NCBI GenBank assembly: GCA_947503765.1
Contig: CANNFA010000003.1
Span: 186,001-250,000 of the forward strand
Direction of reading: 5' to 3'
Length of the DNA stretch: 64,000 nt
Source: an uncultured Paracoccaceae bacterium
Lineage (GTDB): Bacteria > Pseudomonadota > Alphaproteobacteria > Rhodobacterales > Rhodobacteraceae
Part shown: piece after piece, positions 35,825-44,947 of the stretch
Numbering within the stretch: position 1 is the stretch's first letter
How the letters are laid out: the number at the start of each line of letters is the position of its first letter
Made by a program: the position numbers and the translations under genes
The notes under the pieces: generated by a model
Seen by the model: the letters and a program-made list of their open reading frames with translations, nothing else
Told to the model about the DNA's origin: nothing
Database searches by the model: none

Positions 35825-37531
35825 ATGAGCACCTCTGCCTTCGGAAAATTGCGCGACCTGGTGGTCTTCCTGATCCACGATGGCGGGCTGCTGCGCTCTC
35901 CGATCCTGCTGTTCGCCTTCGGCGCCTCGGCCAGCCGGACGCTGATGATCTTCGGCGTGAACACCACCGCCGAACGCGGCGGCGCGGGGCCTGGGCTGTT
36001 CGCGCTGCTTTGCGTCGCGGTCGCGGCCTCGCTGGCGACGGCGCATCTGGCGCGGGTCCACGGCATCACCCTGGTCGAGAACCTGAACAAGAAGCTGCGC
36101 CGCCGCGTCGCCGATCACATCCTGGATGCGGATGTGTCGTTCTTCCAGTCGCGCGACCCCGGCCAGGTCTATTCGGCACTGACCGGGCACACGGTGCTGG
36201 TCGCCGGCGCCACGACGCGGCTGGCGGACATGGTGCAGACGGTGCTGCTGCTGGTGTTCTGCTTCGGCTACATGGCCTTGCAAAGCTGGCCCAGCGTGAT
36301 CGCCAGCTTCCTGGCCATGTCGCTGGGCGTCGCCGCCTTCCTGCTGGCGGAATCGCCGGCGCGGCGGCTGCTCAAGCATGCCAACGATGCGCGGGCGCAA
36401 TTCTACGATTCGATGAACGACCTGCTACGCGGCTACAAGGAGCTGCGCCTGCGCCAGGCGCGCCGGATCGACCTGTCATCCCGCGTCGACCGCGTGGTCG
36501 AGGCCACGCGCGAGCGTACCATCGCCGCCGAGCGCATCTTTTCGCTGTCCGAACTGGCCGCCTCGGCGGCGCTGGCGGTGCTTCTGGTCTCCATCGTGGT
36601 GGCGATCCCGGCGGTGACCGGCGCGGACAGCGTGGTGATCCTGCAGATCCTGACCGTGGTGCTGTTCACCTTCGGCCCGATCGAGGCGGTGATCAGCGGC
36701 CTGCCCGGCTTTGCCCGCGCCTCGGTCGCCTTCGAGCAGATGAACGAGCTGCTGGGCGATCTGTCGCAGAACCCCGAATCCGAGGCGGTGCGCCGCGCCC
36801 AGGACACCCGCCCCGGCTTTTCCAAGCTGGAGTTTCGCGGCGTCACCGCGACGCTGCGCCGGCCCAGCCAGGGCGGCACCGCGGCCGAGGACAGTTTCAC
36901 GCTCGGCCCGCTCGATCTGACGCTGCGGCCGGGCCAGTCGATCTTCATCACCGGCGGCAACGGCATGGGCAAGTCCACCTTCATGCAGATCCTGACCGGG
37001 CTGCGCCATGCCGATGGCGGGGAAATCCTGCTGGACGGCGTGCCGGTGACGCGCGACACGATCGGCGATTACCGCGGGCTGTTCAGCGCCGTGTTCTCGG
37101 AATTCTACCTGTTCCGCCAGCTTTACGGCCTGACCGAGGCGGAGCGCGAGAAGCTCCAGACCCATATCGAGGAGCTGGGCCTTGCCCAGGGCGTATCGGT
37201 GACAGGCGAAGCGTTTTCCTCGCTGGCGCTGTCCACCGGGCAGATGCGCCGCTTGGCGCTGTCGGTGGCGCTGGCCGAGGAACGCCCGATCCTGGTGCTC
37301 GACGAATTCGCCGCCGATCAGGATCCGGCGCGGCGCGCGTTCTTCTACGACGTGCTGGTGCCGCGGCTGGCGGCCAAGGGGCATCTGGTGATCGCCGTCA
37401 CCCATGACGAGCATTGCTTCGGCAAGTCCGACCGGCTGATCCGGATGGAGGATGGCAAGATCGTCTCGGACACACTGAACCGCCCGGCAGAGGCTGCCGG
37501 CACGACCGGCGCGCTTGCAAAAGAAACGTAA
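35825..37531 (+). CDS. Cyclic-peptide-type ABC exporter (fused permease-ATPase)
   Basis: A 568-residue half-size ABC exporter: a six-helix membrane domain (about 1-300) and a C-terminal ATPase with Walker A GGNGMGKST, signature ALSTGQMRRLAL, Walker B ILVLDEFAADQDP and a switch His in VTHDEHCF. The LSTGQ signature and DEFAADQDP are typical of the SyrD/PvdE/YojI cyclic-peptide and siderophore exporter group. No peptide synthetase or siderophore gene is in the window, so the cargo is unknown and might be a lipid-linked product of the two preceding enzymes. Confidence 0.9.
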   Translation: MSTSAFGKLRDLVVFLIHDGGLLRSPILLFAFGASASRTLMIFGVNTTAERGGAGPGLFALLCVAVAASLATAHLARVHGITLVENLNKKLRRRVADHILDADVSFFQSRDPGQVYSALTGHTVLVAGATTRLADMVQTVLLLVFCFGYMALQSWPSVIASFLAMSLGVAAFLLAESPARRLLKHANDARAQFYDSMNDLLRGYKELRLRQARRIDLSSRVDRVVEATRERTIAAERIFSLSELAASAALAVLLVSIVVAIPAVTGADSVVILQILTVVLFTFGPIEAVISGLPGFARASVAFEQMNELLGDLSQNPESEAVRRAQDTRPGFSKLEFRGVTATLRRPSQGGTAAEDSFTLGPLDLTLRPGQSIFITGGNGMGKSTFMQILTGLRHADGGEILLDGVPVTRDTIGDYRGLFSAVFSEFYLFRQLYGLTEAEREKLQTHIEELGLAQGVSVTGEAFSSLALSTGQMRRLALSVALAEERPILVLDEFAADQDPARRAFFYDVLVPRLAAKGHLVIAVTHDEHCFGKSDRLIRMEDGKIVSDTLNRPAEAAGTTGALAKET

Positions 37532-37569
37532 GTGAATCGCAAAACCGGCGTAAAACCACGCCCCTGCGA

Positions 37570-39822
37570 TCACCCGGCCGACAACATTCGCTTCAGCGAT
37601 TGGGCCGCGCGGATATCGGCCACCGGCTGACCGCCCGGATCGACCGCCGCCAGCCCCCTGTCCAGCCGCGCCGCCGCATCGCGCGGCCGCCCGGCGCGGC
37701 GCAGATGACCGGCATGGCTGACCGAGGCGCGCAGCTCGTGCAGGCCGGCGCCGCCCCGCTGCGCCGACTCTATCGCGCCGACAAAGGCCGCCTCGGCCGC
37801 GGCTTCCGGCCCCTTGCGCACCAGCAGCAGCGCCTGAAGCCGCAGCAATTCAGGCTCCATCAGCGCACTGCCGGTGGCGGCGGCATGGCTCAGCCCCTCG
37901 TCGGCCAGCACCAGCCCCTCGCCGGGGCGCCCGGCCTCCAGGCTCGCCTCGGCCAGCCAGGCATGCAAGATCGGCACCGCCAGCGCCGCGCCGCTGGCCC
38001 GGTAGGACGCCAGCGCCTCGGCCAGAACGCCGGCGCCCGACGGCTCGCCCAGGCGGTCGCGCGCCCGGCCCACCAGCCCGCGCGCCAATGCCTGCAGATG
38101 CGCCTGTCCCTTTGCCGCGTCGAAAGCCTGCCGCGCGCTGGACAGCGCCGCGCGCGTCTCGCCCAGATCGTCCTGCATCGCGGCCGCCACCAGGTGGCAG
38201 ACCAGCAGCGTCGGCGCGTGTTCCGCGCCCTGCGCCTCGCTCAGCACGCGGCGCAGATCCTCGGCCGCGCGGCCCGGTGCCCCGCGAAGACAGCGCGCCC
38301 AGGCCAGCAGGCAGCGCCCGGTGATTCCCGGATCAAGCCCGAACGGCTCTGGCACGGTGTATAGCGCCGCGGCTTTCACCAGCGTCTCTTCGGCGGCGGC
38401 GACCTGGCCGCGAAACAGCCGCACCGCACCCTGCATGACCTGCGCGATGCTGCGCGCCTCGTCCGGCATCGCCAGCCCCTGCTCGGCCAGCGCGCCCGCC
38501 CGGGTCAGATCGGCGCGCACCATGGCGGCGCGCCAGTCGTGCCACAGCGCGTCGATCCCGGCGGGCGCCGGCTGTGCGGCGGGGCGCGGATCCTCGGGCG
38601 GGGTCACGCGGATCCGCTCCTCCGCCACCGGCTCGACCGCGAATTCCGCCGACAGCACCGCATTCAGGGCCGCATCGGCCAGCACCTCGCCCGCCGCCGC
38701 CGCCGATGCCGAGGCCGCCGCCCGCGCCAGCGCCGTGCCCGCCGCCTTCCCGCCGCCCAGCACCACGCGCCCGCGCGCCACGCCGCCCGCGGGCTCAAGC
38801 CGCGCGCCGCCGTCCAGGGGCACCGGCTCTCCGGCGATCATCAGCGCGGCGAGCGTGCATTGCACCGCCGCGTCCGGGCCGGAAAACGCGGCGACGACCC
38901 GGTCGGTCAGGCCTGGCAGCACGCGCCCGTCCAGCCCCGCCACCATCCGCGCGGCGAACTCGGCGAACCGGTCCAGCCCGCGCGCGATGGCCTCGGGGGG
39001 GGTGTCCTCGGCCAGGGCGGCGATGCCGGGCAGGTGCAGCACCGCGATCGCCGCCTCCTGCCCGCCCGCTTCCAGCTCGGGCGGCGGGGCGATGGGGCGG
39101 CTTGCGCGGATCCGCTCGGCCAGATCGAAGGTCGCCTGCGCGGGGCCGCGTTTCAGCGTCCGCTGCAGATGCGCGCGGCACAGTTCATACTGGCGCAGCG
39201 CCTCGGCCCGGTGGCCCAGATCGTGCCGCGCCTGCATCAGCGCGCGCACCGCGCCCTCGTTCAGCGGATCGGCGGCCAGCAGCCCCTCTGCCGCCTCGAC
39301 GACGCGGCCCGGAACGGCCGTTTCCAGCGCGGCGCGCAACTGCTCTTCCAGCGCACCGGCGGCCATCGCCTGAAGGCGCGCGCGCTCTGCCGCCAGCCAG
39401 CCGGCGAATGCCTCGGAGCGCAGCGTCACGCCGTCGAGGAACGCGCCTGCATAAAGCGCCGCCGCCTCGCGCAGATCGCCCAGGCTGCCCAGGCCGATCC
39501 GCCTTTCCATCTCGGAGGTGTCGGCCAGCGTGGCCGGGCCGATATAGCGCAGGCTTTCCTTTTCGGCGTCGATCGGGTCGATCCCGGCCTGGCGCAGCGC
39601 GCGGCGCAGCACCGCCAGTTCCTGGCGCAGGCTGGCGCGCGCCTGGTCGCCGCCGCTGTCCGGCCACAGCAGATGCGCCAGCTCGCCGCGCGGCACGGCG
39701 CGCCCGCCCGACTGCACGAGGAAGGCCAGCAGCGCCCAGCTTCGGCGCGAGGTGACGCGGATCGCGGTGTCTTCCGGCGTCAGCAGGCGCGGGGCGCCGA
39801 GCAATCTGATCTGTACCGACAT
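37570..39822 (-). CDS. BTAD/SARP-like regulator with degenerate cyclase domain and TPRs
   Basis: A 750-residue regulator. Residues 1-95 form an OmpR-type winged helix (SVQIRLLGAPRLL; RRSWALLAFLVQSGG), 95-240 a bacterial transcriptional activation domain, 257-400 a region resembling class III nucleotide cyclases (LDGRVLPGLTDRVVAAF; GRVVLGGGKAAGTALARAA), and 420-750 TPR-like helices. In the cyclase-like part the first metal-binding aspartate is replaced (AVLHLPGIAAL), so catalysis is unlikely. An ATG seven codons upstream is an alternative start. It converges on the ABC exporter gene, 38 bp away, and could regulate that cluster. Confidence 0.8.
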   Translation of the reverse strand: MSVQIRLLGAPRLLTPEDTAIRVTSRRSWALLAFLVQSGGRAVPRGELAHLLWPDSGGDQARASLRQELAVLRRALRQAGIDPIDAEKESLRYIGPATLADTSEMERRIGLGSLGDLREAAALYAGAFLDGVTLRSEAFAGWLAAERARLQAMAAGALEEQLRAALETAVPGRVVEAAEGLLAADPLNEGAVRALMQARHDLGHRAEALRQYELCRAHLQRTLKRGPAQATFDLAERIRASRPIAPPPELEAGGQEAAIAVLHLPGIAALAEDTPPEAIARGLDRFAEFAARMVAGLDGRVLPGLTDRVVAAFSGPDAAVQCTLAALMIAGEPVPLDGGARLEPAGGVARGRVVLGGGKAAGTALARAAASASAAAAGEVLADAALNAVLSAEFAVEPVAEERIRVTPPEDPRPAAQPAPAGIDALWHDWRAAMVRADLTRAGALAEQGLAMPDEARSIAQVMQGAVRLFRGQVAAAEETLVKAAALYTVPEPFGLDPGITGRCLLAWARCLRGAPGRAAEDLRRVLSEAQGAEHAPTLLVCHLVAAAMQDDLGETRAALSSARQAFDAAKGQAHLQALARGLVGRARDRLGEPSGAGVLAEALASYRASGAALAVPILHAWLAEASLEAGRPGEGLVLADEGLSHAAATGSALMEPELLRLQALLLVRKGPEAAAEAAFVGAIESAQRGGAGLHELRASVSHAGHLRRAGRPRDAAARLDRGLAAVDPGGQPVADIRAAQSLKRMLSAG

Positions 39823-39972
39823 CGGCTGTGCGAGCCTTTCCATGGCTGGGATCGGGGGAACTTTTACGCAGTTTTTGCACCGATGGACCGCGATGTCGAG
39901 CGCCATTGCGCCGCATCGGCCGGATCGCGCCGCAGCTGCGCGGATGTCAGCGGAACCGGGCCATTGCGCCGC

Positions 39973-40722
39973 TCAGAACAAACGGTCAAGCCGCCAGCTG
40001 CCGGCCCCGCGCGGCGCCCGCACGATCAGCAGGACGCCCGACGCGAACAGGGCGCTTCCCAGCGCGAAGACCAGCGCATAGGCCCAAAGCGCGCCGCCGC
40101 CCAGATCGGCCACGAAGACACGGCCGAACAGCACCACGCTGGCGCCGTGGAACGCGGCGATGGCGACCAGGTGCATCCCCGCGACGCGCAGCGCCATGCA
40201 GGCCACCGCGCCGCCGGCGGCGATCATCGCGGCGGGCAATCCCTGCGGCAGGTAAAACAGCGCCGAGGCCACGGCCGTCACAGCGAAGGCGACCGGCAGC
40301 GATGCGCCGAACACCTTGAGCACCGCCTCGCGGAACAGCAGTTCCTGCGCGAGGGCCCAGATCAGGATCTGCACCGCCAATGCCCAGACCAGCACTTGCC
40401 ATTTCGGGACATGCACCGAAACTTCCGTGAGGGTCGCGGCGCAACCCACGAGAATCAGCCATAAAAACGGCAGCAGCGGAAGGATTGCGGCGGTGCGCCG
40501 CCAGGACCAGCCAAGCCCGTCCACGTTGTAGAGCCGGCGGCCGGGGCTGCGAATCAGGAACCGCGCATCACGCCCGAGGATCACCAGCGACACCAGCGCC
40601 ATCGCCGCGCCCATGGTCACGACCCAGCCGAACGATCCCGGACCATAGGTGCCGCCGCGCAGCGCCTCGCCCAGGAAGGCGACAAAAAACAAACCTATGG
40701 CGTAAGTTAGCGGCATCCCCAT
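39973..40722 (-). CDS. CPBP-like membrane protein, degenerate catalytic motifs
   Basis: A 249-residue protein with about seven hydrophobic segments resembling the CPBP (Abi) glutamic intramembrane protease family. Motif 1, normally EExxxR, reads QELLFR in IWALAQELLFREAV. The following FxxxH position is FYLPQ with no His. A later His is in IAAFHGASVVLF. Two of the usual catalytic residues are thus altered, so it may be non-proteolytic. It is upstream of, and co-directional with, the BTAD regulator across 150 bp. Confidence 0.65.
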   Translation of the reverse strand: MGMPLTYAIGLFFVAFLGEALRGGTYGPGSFGWVVTMGAAMALVSLVILGRDARFLIRSPGRRLYNVDGLGWSWRRTAAILPLLPFLWLILVGCAATLTEVSVHVPKWQVLVWALAVQILIWALAQELLFREAVLKVFGASLPVAFAVTAVASALFYLPQGLPAAMIAAGGAVACMALRVAGMHLVAIAAFHGASVVLFGRVFVADLGGGALWAYALVFALGSALFASGVLLIVRAPRGAGSWRLDRLF

Positions 40723-41102
40723 CCCGCAGTGACCTTTTTGTCATAGCACGCGGAATTCCGCCGGAGGTCAAGGGGTCACGGGGTTGCAAAGCCGAAATAA
40801 TTCACAATTCGCGCAACAATCCAGGGTTGAACTTGTCGCAAGTCCTCCCGTGATCGCGATTCGCCCGGCCTGCGGCGGCGCAGGGTCTTGCATCCAGACG
40901 GCCGGATGCCTGCTCATGGGGCCGATCCGCGCAATACCGCCGGATTTTCCCCGAACCCGAACCAATCGCCACATTCCGGCCGTAATTGTGCCGCCGCCAC
41001 GGCACAAAGCTCGGCTCTGCTCGGGGGCAAGGTCCGATTGGGGCTATGCTCCGATCCGGGACCAGCGCGGCGATCAACGCCGTGTCCGAGAGGAGAGCGA
41101 CC
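40723..41102. other. Intergenic interval with 8-bp hairpin
   Basis: No convincing gene. The left part is comparatively AT-rich and probably carries the promoter of the leftward CPBP-like gene. A perfect 8-bp stem TTGTGCCG / CGGCACAA with a 6-nt loop is at 40986-41007, about 95 bp before the 51-residue protein gene. Confidence 0.45.
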
Positions 41103-41258
41103 ATGACAGCCAGGCACCCCGCGCCATCGCCAGAGGAACGCCCCGACCCCGAAACCCGCGCCTGGACGCCGCCGCACGGCGACCGGCGGCGCACCTACCG
41201 GCCGGAAGAGACGCCCGAGGAGCCCGCGCCGATCTTCACCGATTGGGCCAGCATCTGA
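41103..41258 (+). CDS. 51-residue Pro/Arg/Glu-rich protein, unknown function
   Basis: A short hydrophilic protein, MTARHPAPSPEERPDPET..., ending in PAPIFTDWASI. It has no signal peptide or membrane helix and looks disordered apart from the terminal aromatic motif. AGGAGAG precedes the ATG by five bases, which is the main reason to accept it. It is convergent with ndk. No homologue is recognised from memory. Confidence 0.55.
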   Translation: MTARHPAPSPEERPDPETRAWTPPHGDRRRTYRPEETPEEPAPIFTDWASI

Positions 41259-41266
41259 CGCACCGG

Positions 41267-41294
41267 AAAAGGGGGCGCGGCACACCGCACCCCC
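41267..41294 (-). terminator. Intrinsic terminator of ndk
   Basis: On the minus strand a stem of GGGGG-x-GCGG type (GGGGGTGCGG with CCGCGCCCCC, one internal mismatch) and a 4-nt loop is followed by TTTT, about 30 bases after the ndk stop. It can also act as a barrier for the convergent small gene. Confidence 0.65.
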
Positions 41295-41324
41295 CTATCA
41301 CAATCCTCGCCCCGATAAGGCAGG

Positions 41325-41747
41325 TCAGCCGACGATTTCGATGCCGGCGAAGTAGAACGCGATCTCTTCGGCCGCGGTTTCCGGCGCGTCCGAGCCGTGG
41401 ACGGAGTTTTCGCCAACCGATTCCGCGAATTCCGCGCGGATCGTGCCCGGCGCGGCATCGGCGGGGTTGGTCGCGCCCATGACTTCGCGGTTCTTCGCGA
41501 TGGCGCCCTCGCCCTCCAGCACCTGCACCACGACCGGCCCCGAGGCCATGAACTCGCACAATTCGTCGTAGAACGGGCGCTCTGCATGCACCTCGTAGAA
41601 CTTGCCCGCCTGCGCCTTGGTCAGGTGGATGCGCTTTTGCGCGACGATGCGCAGGCCCGCCTCCTCGAACTTGGCGTTGATCTTGCCGGTCAGGTTGCGG
41701 GCGGTGGCGTCGGGCTTGATGATCGACAGGGTGCGTTCCAGTGCCAT
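41325..41747 (-). CDS. ndk: Nucleoside-diphosphate kinase
   Basis: A 140-residue enzyme that transfers phosphate from ATP to nucleoside diphosphates through a phosphohistidine. [18 protein letters not shown] is the canonical N-terminus, which fixes the start over an upstream ATG, and the active-site His is in [19 protein letters not shown] precedes the ATG. Length and motifs are standard. Confidence 0.97.
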   Translation of the reverse strand: MALERTLSIIKPDATARNLTGKINAKFEEAGLRIVAQKRIHLTKAQAGKFYEVHAERPFYDELCEFMASGPVVVQVLEGEGAIAKNREVMGATNPADAAPGTIRAEFAESVGENSVHGSDAPETAAEEIAFYFAGIEIVG

Positions 41748-41903
41748 GATGGCCTCTCTCATGTTGAAATTGCGCGGTGATCTAGCACGCGCCCGGTTCG
41801 GGATAAAGACCGGGAATGGCCGGCGCGAAATGGCTTTACGCAACCGGGAAGCGCCGCTATCAAAAAGTACCTGAGTAAAAGAATCAGATAAGGATCATCC
41901 CCG

Positions 41904-42200
41904 ATGCATCGTTCCCTGACCGCGATTGGCGCCGCCGCTATTGCCCTGCTGTCCGCCCCGGCCATGGCCGCACAGGCGCAGCCGCTGACCTACGAGATGT
42001 TCGAGGCCGCGGTGCCGCATCTCGACCTTGAAACCTGTCCTGCCGCGCTGGCGGCCGAGAACAGCTTTTGCCGCGCCACGCTGAACCACGAGGAATTCCA
42101 TGTCTTCGCGTTTTCCCATGACGGCGATCAGCCGATGCTGGGCATGCGCACCTACCCGGCCGAGGGCGTCGGCGCGCTGCTGGGCGAACCGCTCGATTGA
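41904..42200 (+). CDS. Small secreted protein, unknown function
   Basis: A 98-residue exported protein. The signal peptide MHRSLTAIGAAAIALLSAPA is cleaved near AMAAQA. The mature chain has one cysteine pair (ETCPAALAAENSFC), capable of a disulfide, and an aromatic/His stretch HEEFHVFAFSHDGD. No domain recognised. AAGGAT lies a little far (10 bases) before the ATG. Short, conserved-looking proteins of this kind are common in Rhodobacterales. Confidence 0.7.
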   Translation: MHRSLTAIGAAAIALLSAPAMAAQAQPLTYEMFEAAVPHLDLETCPAALAAENSFCRATLNHEEFHVFAFSHDGDQPMLGMRTYPAEGVGALLGEPLD

Positions 42201-42241
42201 CCGATTGACATGGGGGCGCGGCTGCAACATGCCTCGCCCCC

Positions 42242-44089
42242 ATGCTGCGCATCGACGACATCCACTTTTCCATCGAAGGCCGCCCCTTGTTCGAGGGCGC
42301 CTCCGCCTCCATTCCCGACGGTCACAAGGTCGGCCTTGTCGGGCGCAACGGCGCCGGCAAGACCACGCTGTTCCGGCTGATGCGGGGCGAGCTGGCGCTG
42401 GAATCGGGCACAATCACCCTGCCCGCCCGCGCCCGGATCGGCGGCGTCGCGCAGGAGGCACCGTCGTCCGACGTGTCGCTGATCGACACGGTGCTGGCCG
42501 CCGACGAGGAACGCACCCGCCTGATGGCCGAGGCGGACACAGCCACCGACGGCACCCGCATCGCCGAGGTGCAGACCCGGCTGGCCGATATCGACGCCTG
42601 GTCGGCCGAGGCGCGCGGCGCCTCGATCCTCAAGGGGCTGGGCTTTTCGGATGCGGAACAGGCGATGCCCTGCTCGGCGTTCTCGGGCGGCTGGCGGATG
42701 CGCGTGGCGCTGGCGGCGGTGCTGTTTTCCGCCCCCGACCTGCTGCTGCTGGACGAGCCGACGAACTATCTCGACCTCGAGGGCGCGCTGTGGCTGGAGC
42801 AGTACCTCGCGCGTTACCCGCACACCGTCATCATCATCAGCCACGACCGCGGCCTGCTGAACCGCGCGGTCGGCTCGATCCTGCATCTGGAAGACCGCAA
42901 GCTGACCTTCTACGCCGTGCCCTATGACGCCTTCGCCGAACAGCGCGCGTCCCGCATCGCCCAGGCCGAGGCCGAGAACGTCAAGGCCAGGGCCCGCATC
43001 GCCCATCTGCAAAGCTTCGTGGACCGGTTCCGCTACAAGGCGTCCAAGGCGGTGCAGGCGCAAAGCCGGCTGAAGATGATCGAGCGGATCAAGCTGGTCT
43101 CGACCCCGCAGGAGGCCGCGCTGCGCCGCTTCACCTTTCCCGAGCCCGAGGAATTGTCGCCGCCGATCATCAACCTCGAAGGCGCCGCCACCGGCTATGG
43201 CGAGCGGCAGGTGCTGTCGCGCATGAATCTGCGGATCGACCAGGACGACCGTATCGCGCTGCTGGGCCGGAACGGACAGGGCAAGTCGACGCTGGCCAAG
43301 CTGCTGGCGGACCGCCTGCCGCTGATGGACGGGCGCATGACGCGCGCGCGCAAGCTGCGCGTCGGCTATTTCGCACAGCACCAGGTGGACGAGCTGCGGG
43401 TGGAGGAAACGCCGCTGGAGCATCTGCGCCGGCTGCTGCCGGGCGAATTGCCGGGCAGGCACCGCGCCCGGCTGGGCGGCTTCGGGCTGGGCGCGGCGCA
43501 GGCGGAAACCGAGGTCGGGCGCCTGTCGGGCGGGCAAAAGGCGCGGCTGTCGCTGATGCTGGCCACGCTGGAGGCGCCGCATCTGCTGATCCTCGACGAG
43601 CCGACCAACCACCTGGACATCGAAAGCCGCGAGGCGCTGGTCGAGGCGCTGACCGCCTATACCGGCGCGGTGATCCTTGTCAGCCACGACATGCACCTGC
43701 TCAGCCTCGTGGCCGACCGGCTTTGGCTGATCCGGGATGGCCGCGTCACCCCGTTCGAGGACGATCTCGAGGCGTATCGCCGGATGCTGCTGTCGGACGG
43801 CAAGCCGGCGGCGCGGGCAAAGCCGGCCCGGCCCAAGCCGGTCTCGCGCGACCGGCTGCTGGAGCTGCGCGCCGAGGTGCGCAAATGCGAAAGCCGCGTC
43901 GAGAAGCTGAACGAGATGCGCGACAAGCTGGCGAAGAAGCTCGCCGATCCCGCGATCTACGCCCCCGAGAATGTCGGCCGGATGGAGGTCTGGCAAAAGA
44001 AATACGCCGAGGTGATGGACGGGCTCGACCGGGCCGAAACGCTGTGGCTCGCCGCGCAGGAAAAGCTGGAGGTGGCCGAGGCCCGCTGA
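42242..44089 (+). CDS. ABC-F family ATP-binding protein
   Basis: A 615-residue cytosolic protein with two ABC modules in one chain and no membrane segments. Module 1: Walker A GRNGAGKTT, signature FSGGWRMRVALA, Walker B LLLLDEPTNYLDLE. Module 2: Walker A GRNGQGKST, signature LSGGQKARLSL, Walker B LLILDEPTNHLDIE. A linker between them is rich in Arg/Lys and Ala, and the C-terminus is a short coiled coil (LLELRAEVRKCESRVEKLNE). This is the YheS/Uup-like ABC-F class acting on ribosomes; which subclass is uncertain. Confidence 0.93.
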   Translation: MLRIDDIHFSIEGRPLFEGASASIPDGHKVGLVGRNGAGKTTLFRLMRGELALESGTITLPARARIGGVAQEAPSSDVSLIDTVLAADEERTRLMAEADTATDGTRIAEVQTRLADIDAWSAEARGASILKGLGFSDAEQAMPCSAFSGGWRMRVALAAVLFSAPDLLLLDEPTNYLDLEGALWLEQYLARYPHTVIIISHDRGLLNRAVGSILHLEDRKLTFYAVPYDAFAEQRASRIAQAEAENVKARARIAHLQSFVDRFRYKASKAVQAQSRLKMIERIKLVSTPQEAALRRFTFPEPEELSPPIINLEGAATGYGERQVLSRMNLRIDQDDRIALLGRNGQGKSTLAKLLADRLPLMDGRMTRARKLRVGYFAQHQVDELRVEETPLEHLRRLLPGELPGRHRARLGGFGLGAAQAETEVGRLSGGQKARLSLMLATLEAPHLLILDEPTNHLDIESREALVEALTAYTGAVILVSHDMHLLSLVADRLWLIRDGRVTPFEDDLEAYRRMLLSDGKPAARAKPARPKPVSRDRLLELRAEVRKCESRVEKLNEMRDKLAKKLADPAIYAPENVGRMEVWQKKYAEVMDGLDRAETLWLAAQEKLEVAEAR

Positions 44090-44136
44090 CCGGCGGCAAT
44101 GTTGCACGCGCCGCGCCCGCCGCGTTAACGTGCGGG

Positions 44137-44766
44137 ATGGATACGGGCCAGCTTGTCACCGCCTTCGTCACCCTGTTCGTGGTGATCGACCCGATCGGGC
44201 TGTCGCCGCTATTCGTCGCCCTGACCCGCGGCATGGGTCCGGCGCGGCGCCGCTCCATCGCGGTCAGCGCCGCGCTGATCGCGGTCGGGCTGCTGACCCT
44301 GTTCGGCCTGTTCGGCGAGGCGCTGCTGGATTTCGTGGGCATCTCGATGCCCGCCTTCCGTATCGCCGGCGGTATCCTGCTGTTCCTGACCGCGCTCGAC
44401 ATGCTGTTCGAACGCCGCACCAAGCGGCGCGAAGACAAGGTCCACGAACAGGAGGACGACCCCGGCGACGACCCGTCCGTGTTTCCGCTTGCGGTTCCGC
44501 TGACCGCCGGCCCCGGCGCCATGGCCACGATGATCCTGCTGGCCGGACAGCAGGGCGGCGACTGGACCTGGGTGCTGGCGGTTCATCTGGTGATGGCCGG
44601 TGTCATCCTCCTGTGCCTGCTTCTGTGGATGGCCGCCGGCCTGATGGAACGCGCGCTCGGCCCGACCGGCATCAACGTGGTGACCCGGCTGCTGGGCATG
44701 CTGCTGGCGGCGCTTTCGGTGCAATTCGTGATCGACGGCATCCGCGGCGCGGCGCTGGGGCTTTGA
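44137..44766 (+). CDS. MarC family membrane protein
   Basis: A 209-residue inner-membrane protein with about six transmembrane segments and the MarC-family pattern: VTLFVVIDPIGLSPLFVALT at the N-terminus, ISMPAFRIAGGILLFLTALDM, and FPLAVPLTAGPGAMATMILL. A charged central loop (RRTKRREDKVHEQEDD) separates the halves. Despite the historical name, no multiple-antibiotic-resistance function is established. It lies 47 bp after the ABC-F gene. Confidence 0.92.
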   Translation: MDTGQLVTAFVTLFVVIDPIGLSPLFVALTRGMGPARRRSIAVSAALIAVGLLTLFGLFGEALLDFVGISMPAFRIAGGILLFLTALDMLFERRTKRREDKVHEQEDDPGDDPSVFPLAVPLTAGPGAMATMILLAGQQGGDWTWVLAVHLVMAGVILLCLLLWMAAGLMERALGPTGINVVTRLLGMLLAALSVQFVIDGIRGAALGL

Positions 44767-44947
44767 GGTCTTGCGCACAAATCTGCCGCACCGGACCGCG
44801 AAGGGTCTGACATTTCGCGCCCGCGCGCCTATCTACACCGTGTCGGGCGTGAATCGAGCCGCGCTCATCGCCGCCGGCCCGGCGCGGCGTTTGCGAAGAC
44901 AATTCGGCCGCGCGGGGGATACACCCGGCGCAGGAGGGGGCCGCTGA

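Noticed and set aside
35825-37531. Siderophore or non-ribosomal peptide cluster
   Set aside because: Only the exporter fits; no synthetase, biosynthetic or TonB receptor gene is present.
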